A stretch of DNA of 64,000 nt from Collimonas sp. PA-H2 (lineage in GTDB: Bacteria > Pseudomonadota > Gammaproteobacteria > Burkholderiales > Burkholderiaceae_D). Positions 39,523 through 48,575 of this stretch are shown here, one piece after another (position 1 is the stretch's first letter; each line of letters starts with the position of its first letter). The notes below the pieces were generated by a model. That model ran no database searches and was not told the DNA's origin. It saw only the letters and a program-made list of their open reading frames with translations. The stretch is taken from positions 3,348,001 to 3,412,000 of the forward strand of contig NZ_PDBX01000001.1 of the NCBI RefSeq assembly GCF_002564105.1. Reading direction: 5' to 3'. The translations under genes were made by a program, and so were the position numbers.

Positions 39523-40083
39523 ATGAAGCGGATCTTTGACCTGTTGTCAAGTTTGTTGCTATTATCGATTCTTGCTCTTCCTCTTTTTTTGGTGGCATTG
39601 TTAGTAAGGCTGTCGTCACCAGGACCTATTTTGTATTGGTCCAATCGGGTCGGACGTAATAATAAAATTTTCCTAATGCCGAAATTCCGGACTATGAAGA
39701 TCGAAACACCGGTGGTGGCAACACATTTACTTAATAATTCCAATCGATTTTTGACACCCATTGGCTCATTTTTACGTAAATCCAGCCTGGACGAATTACC
39801 GCAGCTGTGGAGTATTGTCAAAGGAGAAATGAGTCTCGTCGGTCCAAGACCTGCTTTGTTTAATCAAGATGATCTGATTACATTACGCACAGAATTTGGC
39901 GTCGAAAGCTTGTTGCCGGGGCTGACGGGTTGGGCACAGATTAATGGCCGGGACGAGCTTTCAATTCAGGAAAAGGTAAGATTGGATGCAGAATATTTGC
40001 GACGCCAGTCTTTTTTGTTAGATATGAAAATCATACTCCTCACGGTTTTGAAAGTCGTTCGAAGAGATGGAGTCATGCATTAG
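39523..40083 (+). CDS. Monotopic phosphoglycosyl transferase, second copy
   Basis: This 186-residue protein has the same architecture as the enzyme at 36697: re-entrant helix MKRIFDLLSSLLLLSILALPLF, KFRTMKIETP, catalytic D90/E91 in SLDELPQLW, SLVGPRPAL and LPGLTGWAQINGRDE. It is more diverged and more AT-rich than the first copy. The frame extends upstream to 39397, but the ATG at 39523 gives the usual MKRxFD N-terminus. The 191 bases before it contain no gene. Its position next to the WbpM-type gene suggests it uses the product of that pathway. Confidence 0.88.
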   Translation: MKRIFDLLSSLLLLSILALPLFLVALLVRLSSPGPILYWSNRVGRNNKIFLMPKFRTMKIETPVVATHLLNNSNRFLTPIGSFLRKSSLDELPQLWSIVKGEMSLVGPRPALFNQDDLITLRTEFGVESLLPGLTGWAQINGRDELSIQEKVRLDAEYLRRQSFLLDMKIILLTVLKVVRRDGVMH

Positions 40084-40157
40084 TATTTTTTGGATACCCA
40101 TTGTGCTGCTCTCATAGCATTAATAGCATCTTATATTGGTTAAATTGAATTATTGAC

Positions 40158-42098
40158 ATGGTCCATTTTTTAAACTTATCGCGTCTTCACAAGCAAATAA
40201 TTGCTGCATCTGCCGATTTAATCATGTTGCCGCTAACATTTTGCTTGGCGATATGGTTGCGTCACGATGGTCTTAGTACCTGGTTATTACACCAATATGG
40301 ATTGCTGATTCTTGCTGCTCCTTTGATATCCCTTCCTATTTTCATCCGATTAGGTTTATATAGAGCTGTTATCCGCTTCATTGATCACAAGATTGTTTAT
40401 GTGGTGGTGTTTGGCGTAACCCTATCGGTTATTGCATTGGGGGCTCTTGGAACCTTTACACAGACTGCAGGCTATTCTCGTGCCGTTTTTGGGATCTACT
40501 GGGTAAGTGCAATCTTATATACCACTGCAAGCCGGTTTTTAGCGCGTGGCTATTTGCTGCGTGTGAGTGGGGTAGGCAGTGCTGTGCCCGTGGCAATTTA
40601 CGGCGCGGGACAAGCTGGCACCCAACTGGCGAGCGCGCTTCGGGCGGGGAACGAATATTTGCCGTTGGCATTTGTCGATGACAAGAAGGAGTTGAGGAGG
40701 GCCACTATAGCAGGCATCAAAGTCTTCTCGGCAGACGAGTTGCCGGACTTGATTGCGCGATATAACCTCAAAGAAGTATTGCTGGCGATGCCCTCATTGA
40801 GCAAATTCCAGCAGAAACACATTCTTGATCTGCTTGAACCACTCAAAGTCAAAATTAAAGTAACGCCCCCGATCAAGAGTCTCATTAACGGTGAGTTGCG
40901 CGTGCAGGATATCCGTGATGTTGAGATTGAGGATTTGCTGGGGCGCGATCCGGTTGACCCGAATCCAGAGTTGATTTCAGCATGTATCGTCAACAAATCC
41001 GTGATGGTAACCGGTGCAGGTGGCTCAATTGGATCTGAGTTGTGCCGCCAGATTATTCGACAGCGTCCGTCGCAGTTGATTTTGCTTGAAATGTCTGAAT
41101 TCGGTTTGTATACGATTGAGCAAGAGCTGCGTGAACTGCAGAAAAGTATTCATGTCAATATAGAGTTGCTACCGTTCCTAGGGTCGGTTCTCGAAACAGA
41201 AAAATGTGAAAGAATTATGCGCACATTTTCGGTGGAGACCGTTTATCACGCGGCCGCATATAAGCATGTCCCACTAGTAGAACATAATCCGATTGAAGGT
41301 ATCCGGAATAATGTATTCGGTACCTTGAGCGTAGCTAAAGCTGCTATCGCAGCAGGTGTTAAATCGTTTGTGCTGATTTCCACTGACAAGGCGGTCCGAC
41401 CGACCAATGTGATGGGATCGACCAAGCGCTTCGCGGAACTGATCTTGCAGGCATTTGCGCGCTTGCAACCTAAAACGTTTTCAAGAACACGATTCTGCAT
41501 GGTACGTTTTGGTAACGTACTTGGGTCATCTGGATCTGTGGTACCGCTGTTTCGTAAGCAGATCATGGCTGGTGGCCCGATCACTTTGACTCACCCGGAG
41601 ATCACTCGTTATTTCATGACTATTCCCGAAGCCGCGCAGCTTGTACTGCAGGCCGGAGCCATGGGAGAAGGGGGCGATGTTTTTGTGTTAGATATGGGTG
41701 AGCCTGTCAAGATTGTTGATCTGGCCAAACGCATGGTGCATTTGAGTGGGCTCGAAGTCATGTCGGATCTGACACCAGATGGAACTATAGAAATCAATCA
41801 CGTCGGCCTGCGTCCTGGTGAAAAATTATACGAGGAATTGCTGATTGGAGATAATGTCGAAGGTACCGAGCATCCTTTGATCATGCGTGCGCGAGAAGTA
41901 GAGATCCCGTGGGCAATTTTAGAGGACCAGCTGATTAAATTGGAGGATGCGTGCGCTAGGTTTGCCTATGAAGAAGTTCGCGCGCTGCTGTTGCATACAG
42001 TTGCCGAATATTCGCCTCAGTGCGGAATTGAAGATTTTATCTGGCGTGCCAAGCATCGTTTGGCCGGTGCAGATGCCGGTGACGCGATGTTGCATTAA
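40158..42098 (+). CDS. wbpM: Membrane-bound UDP-sugar 4,6-dehydratase (WbpM/PglF/CapD family)
   Basis: This 646-residue enzyme converts UDP-GlcNAc or UDP-GalNAc to a 4-keto-6-deoxy sugar. About four membrane helices occupy residues 15-110. A Rossmann-like domain (YGAGQAGTQLA) follows, then the catalytic SDR domain with TGAGGSIGS (285-293), AAYKHVPLVEHNP and STDKAVRPTNVMGSTK. As in the family, the active-site tyrosine is replaced by Met (M419, with K423). RPGEKLYEELL is near the end. It closes the sugar cluster; H-NS follows 44 bases later. Confidence 0.93.
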   Translation: MVHFLNLSRLHKQIIAASADLIMLPLTFCLAIWLRHDGLSTWLLHQYGLLILAAPLISLPIFIRLGLYRAVIRFIDHKIVYVVVFGVTLSVIALGALGTFTQTAGYSRAVFGIYWVSAILYTTASRFLARGYLLRVSGVGSAVPVAIYGAGQAGTQLASALRAGNEYLPLAFVDDKKELRRATIAGIKVFSADELPDLIARYNLKEVLLAMPSLSKFQQKHILDLLEPLKVKIKVTPPIKSLINGELRVQDIRDVEIEDLLGRDPVDPNPELISACIVNKSVMVTGAGGSIGSELCRQIIRQRPSQLILLEMSEFGLYTIEQELRELQKSIHVNIELLPFLGSVLETEKCERIMRTFSVETVYHAAAYKHVPLVEHNPIEGIRNNVFGTLSVAKAAIAAGVKSFVLISTDKAVRPTNVMGSTKRFAELILQAFARLQPKTFSRTRFCMVRFGNVLGSSGSVVPLFRKQIMAGGPITLTHPEITRYFMTIPEAAQLVLQAGAMGEGGDVFVLDMGEPVKIVDLAKRMVHLSGLEVMSDLTPDGTIEINHVGLRPGEKLYEELLIGDNVEGTEHPLIMRAREVEIPWAILEDQLIKLEDACARFAYEEVRALLLHTVAEYSPQCGIEDFIWRAKHRLAGADAGDAMLH

Positions 42099-42142
42099 TC
42101 GCGAAAACAATATTTGATTGAATTTCATTGTGTGGGGGTAAT

Positions 42143-42463
42143 ATGGATTTATCAGGACTGTCAGTTGTCGAGTTACGTGCATTGCAAGATCAGGTCAAGC
42201 AAGCTTTGAAAGATCGCGAGCATCAAGAGTTGGTTAAAGCACGCGAGCAAATTTTGGCTATCGCTCAAAATGCGGGAATTTCGCTGCAGGATTTGCTGGG
42301 CGCCCAGTCGCGTGGCAAGAACACTGCGACCAAGACAAAAGTAGCGGTCCGTTATCGTCATCCTTCGGATCCTTTGCTGCAATGGACAGGTCGCGGCCGT
42401 CAACCTAAATGGGTTCAGGATTGGGTCGCTTCCGGTCAGTCGCTGGACGCCGTACGCGTATAA
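42143..42463 (+). CDS. H-NS family nucleoid-associated protein
   Basis: This 106-residue protein has an N-terminal coiled coil (about residues 1-45) for dimerisation and a C-terminal DNA-binding domain with RYRHPSDPLLQWTGRGRQPKW (70-90), the AT-hook-like motif of betaproteobacterial H-NS homologues. Such proteins silence AT-rich, often transferred genes. The ATG at 42143 has a GGGGG ribosome-binding site; a GTG 15 bases upstream is less likely. It sits exactly at the edge of the AT-rich polysaccharide block, which may be one of its targets. Confidence 0.92.
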   Translation: MDLSGLSVVELRALQDQVKQALKDREHQELVKAREQILAIAQNAGISLQDLLGAQSRGKNTATKTKVAVRYRHPSDPLLQWTGRGRQPKWVQDWVASGQSLDAVRV

Positions 42464-42495
42464 CGATCGCCACCGTTTCTATTTTTCGCTGGTAG

Positions 42496-42515
42496 CGCCA
42501 GTCTGATGACTGGCG
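42496..42515 (+). terminator. Hairpin after the H-NS gene
   Basis: A perfect 8-bp stem CGCCAGTC/GACTGGCG with a TGAT loop lies 33 bases after the stop. A T-run is lacking after it, although TATTTTT precedes it, so it might terminate transcription on the minus strand or stabilise the plus transcript. Confidence 0.5.
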
Positions 42516-42653
42516 TCTAATCGACGATGTGTGCTTGAAGCCAGGCATGCATCTTTCAGCTCGGTTGGACGGTTCAACCACGCTGGCAGTGGCATGCGAA
42601 CTGTCTGTTCGCTGCGGGTTTAAAAAAGCGCCACATTCTCGTTACATAAAATC

Positions 42654-44042
42654 ATGCTCCCACTCTCTAAATCGATATTCAAGGCCTACGACATCCGCGG
42701 TGTCATCGGCAGTACGCTGGACGCTGGCATCGCACGTCAGATCGGCCGGGCTTTCGGCGCCGCTGTGCGGAGCAAAGGCGAAAAAACGGTGATTATCGGT
42801 CGCGACGGCCGTTTGTCCGGACCGGAACTGGCCGCTGCACTGGCAACAGGTTTGCGGGACGCATGCGTGGATGTGATCGACCTGGGTGTGGTGGTGACGC
42901 CGATGGTGTATTTTGCGACCCACGTGCTGGGCGCGCAATCCGGAATCATGGTCACCGGCAGCCATAATCCGCCCGATTATAACGGTTTCAAGATGGTGCT
43001 CGCGGGTGAGGCCATATACGGCGACACCATTCAGCAGCTGTACCAGACTATCGCGAATAGCGACGCCAAGGCTATCGTATCGGCACCGACCGGCAGCTAT
43101 CGCAAACGTGACATCAAGAGTGCCTACCTGCAGCGCATCGTCAGCGACACCAAACTGGCGCGGCCGATGAAGATCGTGGTCGATTGCGGCAATGGCGTCG
43201 CCGGCGCCTTTGCCGGCGAGCTGTATCGCGCACTCGGCTGCGAGGTGCAGGAACTGTTCTGCGAAGTGGACGGCACTTTCCCCAACCACCATCCCGATCC
43301 GGCGCATCCGGAAAATCTGCAGGACGTAATCCGCGCCTTGCAAAACTCCGATGCGGAAATCGGCCTGGCATTCGACGGCGACGGCGACCGTCTTGGCGTC
43401 GTCACGAAAGACGGCCAGATCATCTATCCGGACCGGCAGCTGATGCTGTTCGCCGCCGATGTGCTGACGCGCCATCCCGGTCGCGAGATCCTGTATGACG
43501 TCAAATGTACCCGTCATCTGGCGCCATGGATCACCGAGCACGGCGGCAAGCCCTTGATGTGGAAGACCGGACACTCGCTGGTCAAGGCCAAGATGCGAGA
43601 AACTGGCGCCCCGCTGGGCGGTGAAATGAGCGGCCATGTTTTCTTCAAGGACCGCTGGTACGGTTTCGATGATGGCCTTTACGCCGGTGCGCGCCTGCTG
43701 GAACTATTGAGCCGTGAAAGCGATCCATCCGCGCTGCTGAACGCCTTGCCGCAATCGTCCAGCACGCCTGAGCTGCAATTGAAACTGGAAGAAGGGGAGA
43801 ATTTTTCCCTGATCGAGAAATTGCAGAATGAGGCGAGCTTTCCCGGCTCGGAAGAAATTATCAAGATCGACGGTTTGCGCGTTGAATACGCCGACGGCTT
43901 TGGCCTGGCCCGCTCCTCGAATACCACACCGGTTGTCGTGATGCGTTTTGAGGCAGAATCGGAACAAGCGCTGGCACGGATTCAATCCGAGTTCAAGCGC
44001 GTGATTATGGCTGCGAAGCCTGATGCAGCACTGCCTTTCTAA
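42654..44042 (+). CDS. algC: Phosphomannomutase/phosphoglucomutase
   Basis: This cytoplasmic alpha-D-phosphohexomutase of 462 residues interconverts mannose (glucose) 6-phosphate and 1-phosphate for LPS and sugar-nucleotide supply. The phosphoserine is S103 in TGSHNP, the metal loop is DGDGDR (241-246), the sugar-binding loop is GGEMSGHVFF, and the C-terminal phosphate loop is near the RSSNTTPVVVMRFE block. GC-rich codon use returns here, unlike the cluster upstream. The 190-base gap before it carries the H-NS hairpin and nothing else recognised. waaC follows 24 bases later. Confidence 0.93.
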   Translation: MLPLSKSIFKAYDIRGVIGSTLDAGIARQIGRAFGAAVRSKGEKTVIIGRDGRLSGPELAAALATGLRDACVDVIDLGVVVTPMVYFATHVLGAQSGIMVTGSHNPPDYNGFKMVLAGEAIYGDTIQQLYQTIANSDAKAIVSAPTGSYRKRDIKSAYLQRIVSDTKLARPMKIVVDCGNGVAGAFAGELYRALGCEVQELFCEVDGTFPNHHPDPAHPENLQDVIRALQNSDAEIGLAFDGDGDRLGVVTKDGQIIYPDRQLMLFAADVLTRHPGREILYDVKCTRHLAPWITEHGGKPLMWKTGHSLVKAKMRETGAPLGGEMSGHVFFKDRWYGFDDGLYAGARLLELLSRESDPSALLNALPQSSSTPELQLKLEEGENFSLIEKLQNEASFPGSEEIIKIDGLRVEYADGFGLARSSNTTPVVVMRFEAESEQALARIQSEFKRVIMAAKPDAALPF

Positions 44043-44066
44043 TCGACCTGACAAAGTGGCCTTGGC

Positions 44067-45053
44067 TTGAACATTCTGATCGTCCGTGTCTCCTCGCTTG
44101 GAGATGTGGTGCATAACATGCCAATGGTGTCGGATATCCGACATCATTATCCCGACGCGAATATCGACTGGGTCGTTGAAGAAGGCTACACTGGCCTGGT
44201 GCGTATGAATCCCGACGTGCGCCGCATCATCCCGATCGCATTGCGGCGTTGGCGCAAGAGCCTGTTGACTACGGCGACACGGGCGGAAATTGCGAATTTC
44301 AGGAAGCAGCTGAAACAGGACGCCTACGATGTGGTGTTCGATACGCAGGGCTTACTGAAGACCAGCATCGTCATGCGCATGGTGCGCCTGGCGTCCAATG
44401 GTCGGCGCATTGGCCTGGCGAACGCAACCGAGGGTTCCGGCTACGAACCATTGTCTCGCATATTCCATACCAAGAGTATTAAAGTGGGCTTGCACACGCA
44501 CGCAGTATTGCGCGCTCGTGAAGTAGCGGCACAAGCGCTTGGCTATAGTGTAGACACCGCGGCTGATTTCAATATGCAGCCCGCGATTATGAAGCCTGCT
44601 GACCTGCCGACATGGTTGCCGGCCACGCAGTATGCCGTTTTCTTCCACGGCACGGCGCGCGCCGCCAAGCAGTGGTCCAATTCCAATTGGGTGCGGATTG
44701 CCGCCCTGCTTGCGGAGCGGGGCTTGCCGGTGCTGCTGCCCTGGGGCAGCGAAGCGGAGAAAAGCAATGCCGAGCAATTGGCCAGTCAAATGAGCAATGC
44801 GCGCGTGCTGCCTAAATTGCCTTTGATGGAAGCTGTATTGCTGGCACAGCGCGCCGCTTTGGTGATCGGCGTTGATACCGGCTTGACGCACATTGCGGCC
44901 GCCTTCAATCGCCCAACCATCGAGCTGTACTGTGATTCTCCACGCTGGAAAACCGAAGGCAACTGGTCACCGCAGATCATCAACCTGGGAGAAATCGGCA
45001 TGCCGCCAACGGTGGAGCAGGTTGCGCTGGCAGTCGACACGCTGGAGGCGTAA
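44067..45053 (+). CDS. waaC: LPS heptosyltransferase I
   Basis: This enzyme adds the first L,D-heptose to Kdo in the LPS inner core. The 328-residue GT9 protein begins NILIVRVSSLGDVVHNMP, contains FDTQGLLKTS and ends with the donor-site motifs FHGTARAAKQW and GVDTGLTHIAAAFNRPTIELY. The conserved N-terminus starts at a TTG (44067); no ATG is in a suitable position and the ribosome-binding site is weak. Its stop lies only 6 bases from the 3' end of the convergent tRNA-Sec gene. Confidence 0.94.
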   Translation: MNILIVRVSSLGDVVHNMPMVSDIRHHYPDANIDWVVEEGYTGLVRMNPDVRRIIPIALRRWRKSLLTTATRAEIANFRKQLKQDAYDVVFDTQGLLKTSIVMRMVRLASNGRRIGLANATEGSGYEPLSRIFHTKSIKVGLHTHAVLRAREVAAQALGYSVDTAADFNMQPAIMKPADLPTWLPATQYAVFFHGTARAAKQWSNSNWVRIAALLAERGLPVLLPWGSEAEKSNAEQLASQMSNARVLPKLPLMEAVLLAQRAALVIGVDTGLTHIAAAFNRPTIELYCDSPRWKTEGNWSPQIINLGEIGMPPTVEQVALAVDTLEA

Positions 45054-45059
45054 GCCGAG

Positions 45060-45155
45060 TGGCGGAAGGCAGCAGGAGTCGAACCTACCTGGGAGTGACT
45101 GGCACCCCCCACCGGGTTTGAAGCCCGGCCGCATCACCGGATACGTGTGCCTTCC
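45060..45155 (-). tRNA. selC: tRNA-Sec (anticodon UCA)
   Basis: The minus strand folds as a selenocysteine tRNA of 96 bases. It has an 8-bp acceptor stem (GGAAGGCA/TGCCTTCC), an anticodon loop CTTCAAA between CCGGG and CCCGG, a long variable arm (GGGGGTG/CACTCCC) and a T arm with TTCGACT. Discriminator G and CCA are encoded (45063-45060). The long acceptor stem and variable arm distinguish tRNA-Sec from ordinary tRNAs. It lies 40 bases downstream of selB and may be the last element of the fdo-sel transcript. Confidence 0.95.
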
Positions 45156-45195
45156 TTGCTGCGCTATCTTATCCTGATTCGCAATTTCTACGCTA

Positions 45196-47136
45196 TCAGA
45201 ACCAGTCCAGGTCGCCGCCGCGCAACACGTGCGCATCGCGCAGGCGGCGGGTATAGCCGATGCGATCAAAAAATTCCAGAATCTGAATCGCTCGCTTGCG
45301 CCCGAGGCCGGTGGCGTCGCGCCAGCTTGCTGCGTTCACTCCGGCAGCAGCCGTTGGGCTAGCTTCCGTTTCTCGTTGCGCGATCAGAGCGACCATCAGT
45401 GCAGCCAGTTCGCGCATGCGCTCATGGTGATAAAACAGATCCCGCTCAACCTGATAAACCGATCCTTGCCGCAGCAATTTGCGCAGCAGCTGGCGCACCT
45501 GTTCTTCAGGCAGAGAATGGACCCTTGCCAGGTCGCGCACCCACGGCGGATCGAAACCTGCGGCGGCAAGCGTGGCCAGCAGCTGCTTCGCCAGCGCCTG
45601 TTCGCTTTCCGACAGCGCTACCGCATGCTGCGGCAAATGCAGCCACGGTCCGCTACGCTGTATCGCGCCGTCCTCGGTAAGAGAGGTCAGAACCGCCAGC
45701 CACAGCGCGTTGTCGAGCGTCGGCTGCGCCATGCGCCGCAGACGCCCGCTGTCGACGCCTTGCTCATCGGGAAAGCGCGCATGGAAATCCGTGAGTGCGT
45801 CGACTGCGCATGCTTTCAGAGATTGCCATTGGGCCGACAGCACGACAAATTTATCCTGCCCGGTTGAACCGGTGACAATCGTCTGTGCATCCGACGGCAA
45901 TGACAAAGCATTCGATGGCAAGCCGCTCAACTGCATCAACGTCGACAGGCGCACGCCGCCAGGCGAGGCCGTTTGCAGCAATGCCGTGAGGCCAGCGCCG
46001 CTCAACATTTGCTCGACCGCATCGAGCCAGGCCCGCCGTTCCGGCGTGCGCCGCTTTCTGGCCGGGGCGGTCGGGTCGAGTACGTGGCCGCCGCCGACTG
46101 TCATGCTGGCCTGCGCATTGCGGACGATAAAGCGGTCGCCCGGCGTCGTGCAGACGGCGGATTCAAACTGCAGCTGCACCCGGCAGCGATGGCCGGAGTT
46201 CAGGGTATTCCCTTCCAGCAGCGTGACGTGTGCAAGCTGGTGCAAGGTGCCGAGATGGACGTGCAGGAGAGAACGGTTGCGCAGCACCAGGCCGGCGCCG
46301 GCCGATAGCTGCAGCTCGACGTCAATCCGTGTCGACGGCGTCAGTGCGCGCGGATCCGCCAGCCAGTCGCCGCGTTTAATAGCGTCCTTGTCAATGCCGC
46401 TCAGGTTGAGCGCGCAGCGCTGGCCGGCGCTGCCGCTGGCGGCGGGGCGGTTTTGTACATGCAGGCTGCGCACACGCACCGTGTCGCCGGCCGGCATCAG
46501 CGCCAGATGATCGCCGTTGTCGACCTGGCCGGAGAAAACGGTGCCGGTGACCACCGTGCCGTGTCCCGGCAGAGTGAATACCCGGTCTATCGCCAGCCGG
46601 AACAGTCCGTCGGCGCGGCGCGGCGGCATGCTTTGCGCCACGGCATGCAGATGCTGTTGCAGCGCCGTGGTTCCGGCATCTTGCGGCAGATGCGCCGCGA
46701 CCTTAAATATCGGTACGCCAGTCAGCCTGGTGCCGGTCAGCAGTGCTTGAATCTCGGTGGTGACGTCGGCAATGCGCGCCTCATCGACGCGGTCGATTTT
46801 GCTCAAGGCAACGGCGCCGGCATCGACGCCCAGCCATTGCAGTATCTCCAGATGCTCGCGTGTCTGCGGCATGACGCCGTCGTCGGCGGCGATCACCAGC
46901 AGTGCGAAGTCGATGCCGCTGGCGCCGGCCACCATGGTGTGCACCAGGCGCTCGTGGCCGGGAACGTCGATGAACCCCAACACTTCACCATTCGGCAGTG
47001 CGGTGTAGGCGTAGCCAAGTTCGATCGAAATGCCGCGTTCCTGTTCTTCCTTGAGGCGGTCGGTATTGACGCCGGTCAGTGCTTTGATCAGCGTGGTCTT
47101 GCCGTGATCGATATGCCCGGCGGTGCCGACGATCAT
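45196..47136 (-). CDS. selB: Selenocysteine-specific elongation factor SelB
   Basis: SelB is a GTPase that brings Sec-tRNA-Sec to UGA codons by binding the SECIS hairpin. It has 646 residues. The EF-Tu-like G domain starts at residue 1: GTAGHIDHGKTT (4-15, P-loop), DVPGHERLV and SKID. Beta-barrel domains follow, and the C-terminal half carries the winged-helix repeats that bind SECIS RNA. The frame extends 24 codons upstream into selA, but the ATG at 47136 overlaps the selA TGA (ATGA) and begins right at the G domain. Confidence 0.96.
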   Translation of the reverse strand: MIVGTAGHIDHGKTTLIKALTGVNTDRLKEEQERGISIELGYAYTALPNGEVLGFIDVPGHERLVHTMVAGASGIDFALLVIAADDGVMPQTREHLEILQWLGVDAGAVALSKIDRVDEARIADVTTEIQALLTGTRLTGVPIFKVAAHLPQDAGTTALQQHLHAVAQSMPPRRADGLFRLAIDRVFTLPGHGTVVTGTVFSGQVDNGDHLALMPAGDTVRVRSLHVQNRPAASGSAGQRCALNLSGIDKDAIKRGDWLADPRALTPSTRIDVELQLSAGAGLVLRNRSLLHVHLGTLHQLAHVTLLEGNTLNSGHRCRVQLQFESAVCTTPGDRFIVRNAQASMTVGGGHVLDPTAPARKRRTPERRAWLDAVEQMLSGAGLTALLQTASPGGVRLSTLMQLSGLPSNALSLPSDAQTIVTGSTGQDKFVVLSAQWQSLKACAVDALTDFHARFPDEQGVDSGRLRRMAQPTLDNALWLAVLTSLTEDGAIQRSGPWLHLPQHAVALSESEQALAKQLLATLAAAGFDPPWVRDLARVHSLPEEQVRQLLRKLLRQGSVYQVERDLFYHHERMRELAALMVALIAQRETEASPTAAAGVNAASWRDATGLGRKRAIQILEFFDRIGYTRRLRDAHVLRGGDLDWF

Positions 47137-48575
47137 AGGGACAGATCCTGCAGTTGCGAGATGAAGCTGGCTTCCTCGTGTTGTTCCAGGCAGCGGCAAT
47201 CCAGCCACAGGGCGTCGTTGGCGATGCGTCCGACCACCGGCCGCGGCAGCTGCCGCAGCGCCCGTTCCAGCTTGTCGAGCGCGCGGCCGTGGCGTTTGCC
47301 GTCGGCGTTATCGGCGCGCAGCACCAGGCCGTGGCTAGGCAGCTGGTCGACCGGCAAGGCGCCGCTGCCGATCTGGCTGAACATCGCTTCAGCGGTCACC
47401 GTGTAGCGGTTTGCCAGCGCTTTCTGCAACGTCGGCAGCAGGCGTTCTGTCTGCGCTCGTATTTGCGCTTGCGGGCGGGTCAGCAGGCGCAGGGTGGTAA
47501 GCCGTTCGGCCAGGAATTCCGGCGCCAGGTACAGGCGCAGCACCGGCTCCAGTGCGGCCAGGGTCAGCTTACCGACGCGCAGCGCACGCTTCAGCGGATT
47601 TTTTTTGATGCGGTTTATCAGGTCGGCGCGGCCGACGATGATGCCGCACTGTGGCCCGCCCAGCAGCTTGTCGCCGCTGAAGGTCACCAGGTCGGCGCCC
47701 TGGCGGATGGTTTCACGCACCGTGGCTTCGTTGGGCAAGCCCCATTGCGTCAGGTCAAGCAGTGTGCCGCTGCCAAGATCTACCGTCACGGCAATGCCGT
47801 GAGGGCGTGCCAGTTCCGCCAGCGTGGCGACATCGACGCTGCTGGTGAAGCCGCTGATGGCGTAATTGCTGCAATGGACTTTCATCAGCATGGCGCTGCG
47901 CGAATTGATGGCGTTGGCATAATCGGCAGGATGGGTGCGGTTGGTGCTGCCGACTTCGACCAGTTTTGCGCCGGCGCGCTGCATGATGTCGGGCACGCGG
48001 AAGGCGCCGCCGATTTCCACCAGTTCACCGCGCGAGACGATCACTTCTTTCTTTTGCGCTAACGCGTTCAGCATCAGGAATACCGCAGCGGCGTTGTTGT
48101 TGACGACGGTCACGGCTTCGGCGCCGGTGAGTTCGCGCAAGACGTCTTCTACCAGGCTGTCGCGGTCGCCGCGGCCGCCGGTTTCCAGGTCGAATTCGAG
48201 ATTGCCGGGCGAGGTCAGGGCGCTGACCACGGCCTGCACCGCTTCGTCCGGCAGCAGCGCGCGTCCCAGGTTGGTATGCAGTACGGTGCCGCTGAGATTG
48301 AACATCGCACGCAGGTGCAGGCGGCTGGCGTCAGTCAGTTGTTGCCCCACCGTCGCGCAGAGCTGGGGCTCCTCGATGTCGGTCGCGGCCAGTTTACCGG
48401 CCAGGGCCTGGGCCCTGAGTCCATCCAGATGCTTGCGTACGGCGGCGGTTACCTGGGTGCGGCCATATTGCGCCAGCAAAGGCTTGAGGTGCGGCAGATT
48501 CAGAACCCGATCTACCGAGGGAATGTCGCTGGCTGAAGCCAGCGGCGGACTGTTGAGCGGGCTCGCAGCGCTCAT
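47133..48575 (-). CDS. selA: L-seryl-tRNA(Sec) selenium transferase SelA
   Basis: This PLP enzyme converts Ser-tRNA-Sec to Sec-tRNA-Sec using selenophosphate. It has 480 residues. TNLGRALLP, the NNNAAAVFLMLN segment, SRGELVEIGGAFRVPDIM and the Schiff-base lysine K303 in FSGDKLLGGPQCG are all family hallmarks. Its ATG directly abuts the fdhE stop, and its TGA overlaps the selB start. The selenophosphate donor enzyme SelD is not encoded in this window. Confidence 0.97.
   Translation of the reverse strand: MSAASPLNSPPLASASDIPSVDRVLNLPHLKPLLAQYGRTQVTAAVRKHLDGLRAQALAGKLAATDIEEPQLCATVGQQLTDASRLHLRAMFNLSGTVLHTNLGRALLPDEAVQAVVSALTSPGNLEFDLETGGRGDRDSLVEDVLRELTGAEAVTVVNNNAAAVFLMLNALAQKKEVIVSRGELVEIGGAFRVPDIMQRAGAKLVEVGSTNRTHPADYANAINSRSAMLMKVHCSNYAISGFTSSVDVATLAELARPHGIAVTVDLGSGTLLDLTQWGLPNEATVRETIRQGADLVTFSGDKLLGGPQCGIIVGRADLINRIKKNPLKRALRVGKLTLAALEPVLRLYLAPEFLAERLTTLRLLTRPQAQIRAQTERLLPTLQKALANRYTVTAEAMFSQIGSGALPVDQLPSHGLVLRADNADGKRHGRALDKLERALRQLPRPVVGRIANDALWLDCRCLEQHEEASFISQLQDLSL

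Noticed and set aside
45479..46510. 343-codon plus-strand open frame
   Set aside because: It is a shadow of selB, which has full GTPase motifs on the minus strand.
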